This document shows, one piece after another, positions 62,600 to 64,000 of a stretch of 64,000 bases of DNA; the stretch's first letter is position 1, and each line of letters starts with the position of its first letter. The stretch covers positions 310,001 to 374,000 of the forward strand of contig NZ_JACIDN010000003.1 in assembly GCF_014196345.1 (NCBI RefSeq). Reading direction: 5' to 3'. The position numbers were made by a program, and so were the translations under genes. The stretch comes from Methylobacterium brachythecii. GTDB lineage: Bacteria > Pseudomonadota > Alphaproteobacteria > Rhizobiales > Beijerinckiaceae. Below the pieces are notes generated by a model. The model was not told where the DNA came from. It saw only the letters and a program-made list of their open reading frames with translations, and ran no database searches.

Positions 62600-64000
<1,401 letters not shown>

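Overview
This is a GC-rich stretch of an alphaproteobacterial chromosome, most likely Hyphomicrobiales and probably Methylobacterium or a close relative. The order pal - cpoB - tilS - ftsH, the TssJ-less type VI secretion layout with PpkA/PppA/TagF/FHA regulators, and the palindromic intergenic repeats all fit. The genus is an inference from gene content and order, not a measured assignment.

Layout. (1) 1-9.3 kb: a NIT-domain chemoreceptor, a Crp/Fnr regulator, a GH25 lysozyme lipoprotein, a DUF488 protein, a tiny membrane peptide, a complete sulfate ABC transporter operon (binding protein-CysT-CysW-CysA) and a CAU-anticodon tRNA that reads as tRNA-Ile2. (2) 9.7-40.2 kb: a large type VI secretion system (T6SS) island. 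The minus strand carries vgrG, a DUF6931-like gene, tagH (FHA), tssK, tssL, tssM, tagF, pppA, ppkA and a fusion of a transposase-type zinc ribbon with a lytic transglycosylase. The plus strand carries an OmpA-like protein, tssA, tssB, tssC, hcp, tssE, tssF, tssG and tssH/clpV. These are followed by an AT-richer cargo module (an NlpC/P60-like candidate effector, a small candidate immunity gene, and a caspase-clan-like candidate effector) and a PAAR tip protein. (3) 40.9-51.0 kb: a two-partner secretion locus (TpsB transporter, 1624-residue GLUG/MBG exoprotein), then a secreted caspase-like/Sel1 protein and a TPR-methyltransferase. (4) 51.2-64 kb: a 26-27 residue peptide, a PLP decarboxylase, motB-motA, three palindromic repeat elements, an ABM monooxygenase, hemC, a GSCFA protein divergent from a WcbI-like protein, a single-domain response regulator and an Hpt protein, and finally pal, cpoB, tilS and a truncated ftsH.

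How they work together. The T6SS has the full baseplate (TssA, E, F, G, K, VgrG, PAAR), tail tube and sheath (Hcp, TssB, TssC), recycling ATPase (TssH) and membrane complex (TssL, TssM). No TssJ lipoprotein is visible, and TssL carries its own peptidoglycan-binding OmpA domain. Kinase PpkA, phosphatase PppA, FHA protein TagH and TagF form the known threonine-phosphorylation switch. The most novel points are the membrane-anchored zinc ribbon/HTH-transglycosylase fusion next to ppkA, and the two unannotated candidate effectors between clpV and PAAR. The tRNA-Ile2 and TilS genes are functionally linked, since TilS makes lysidine on that tRNA.
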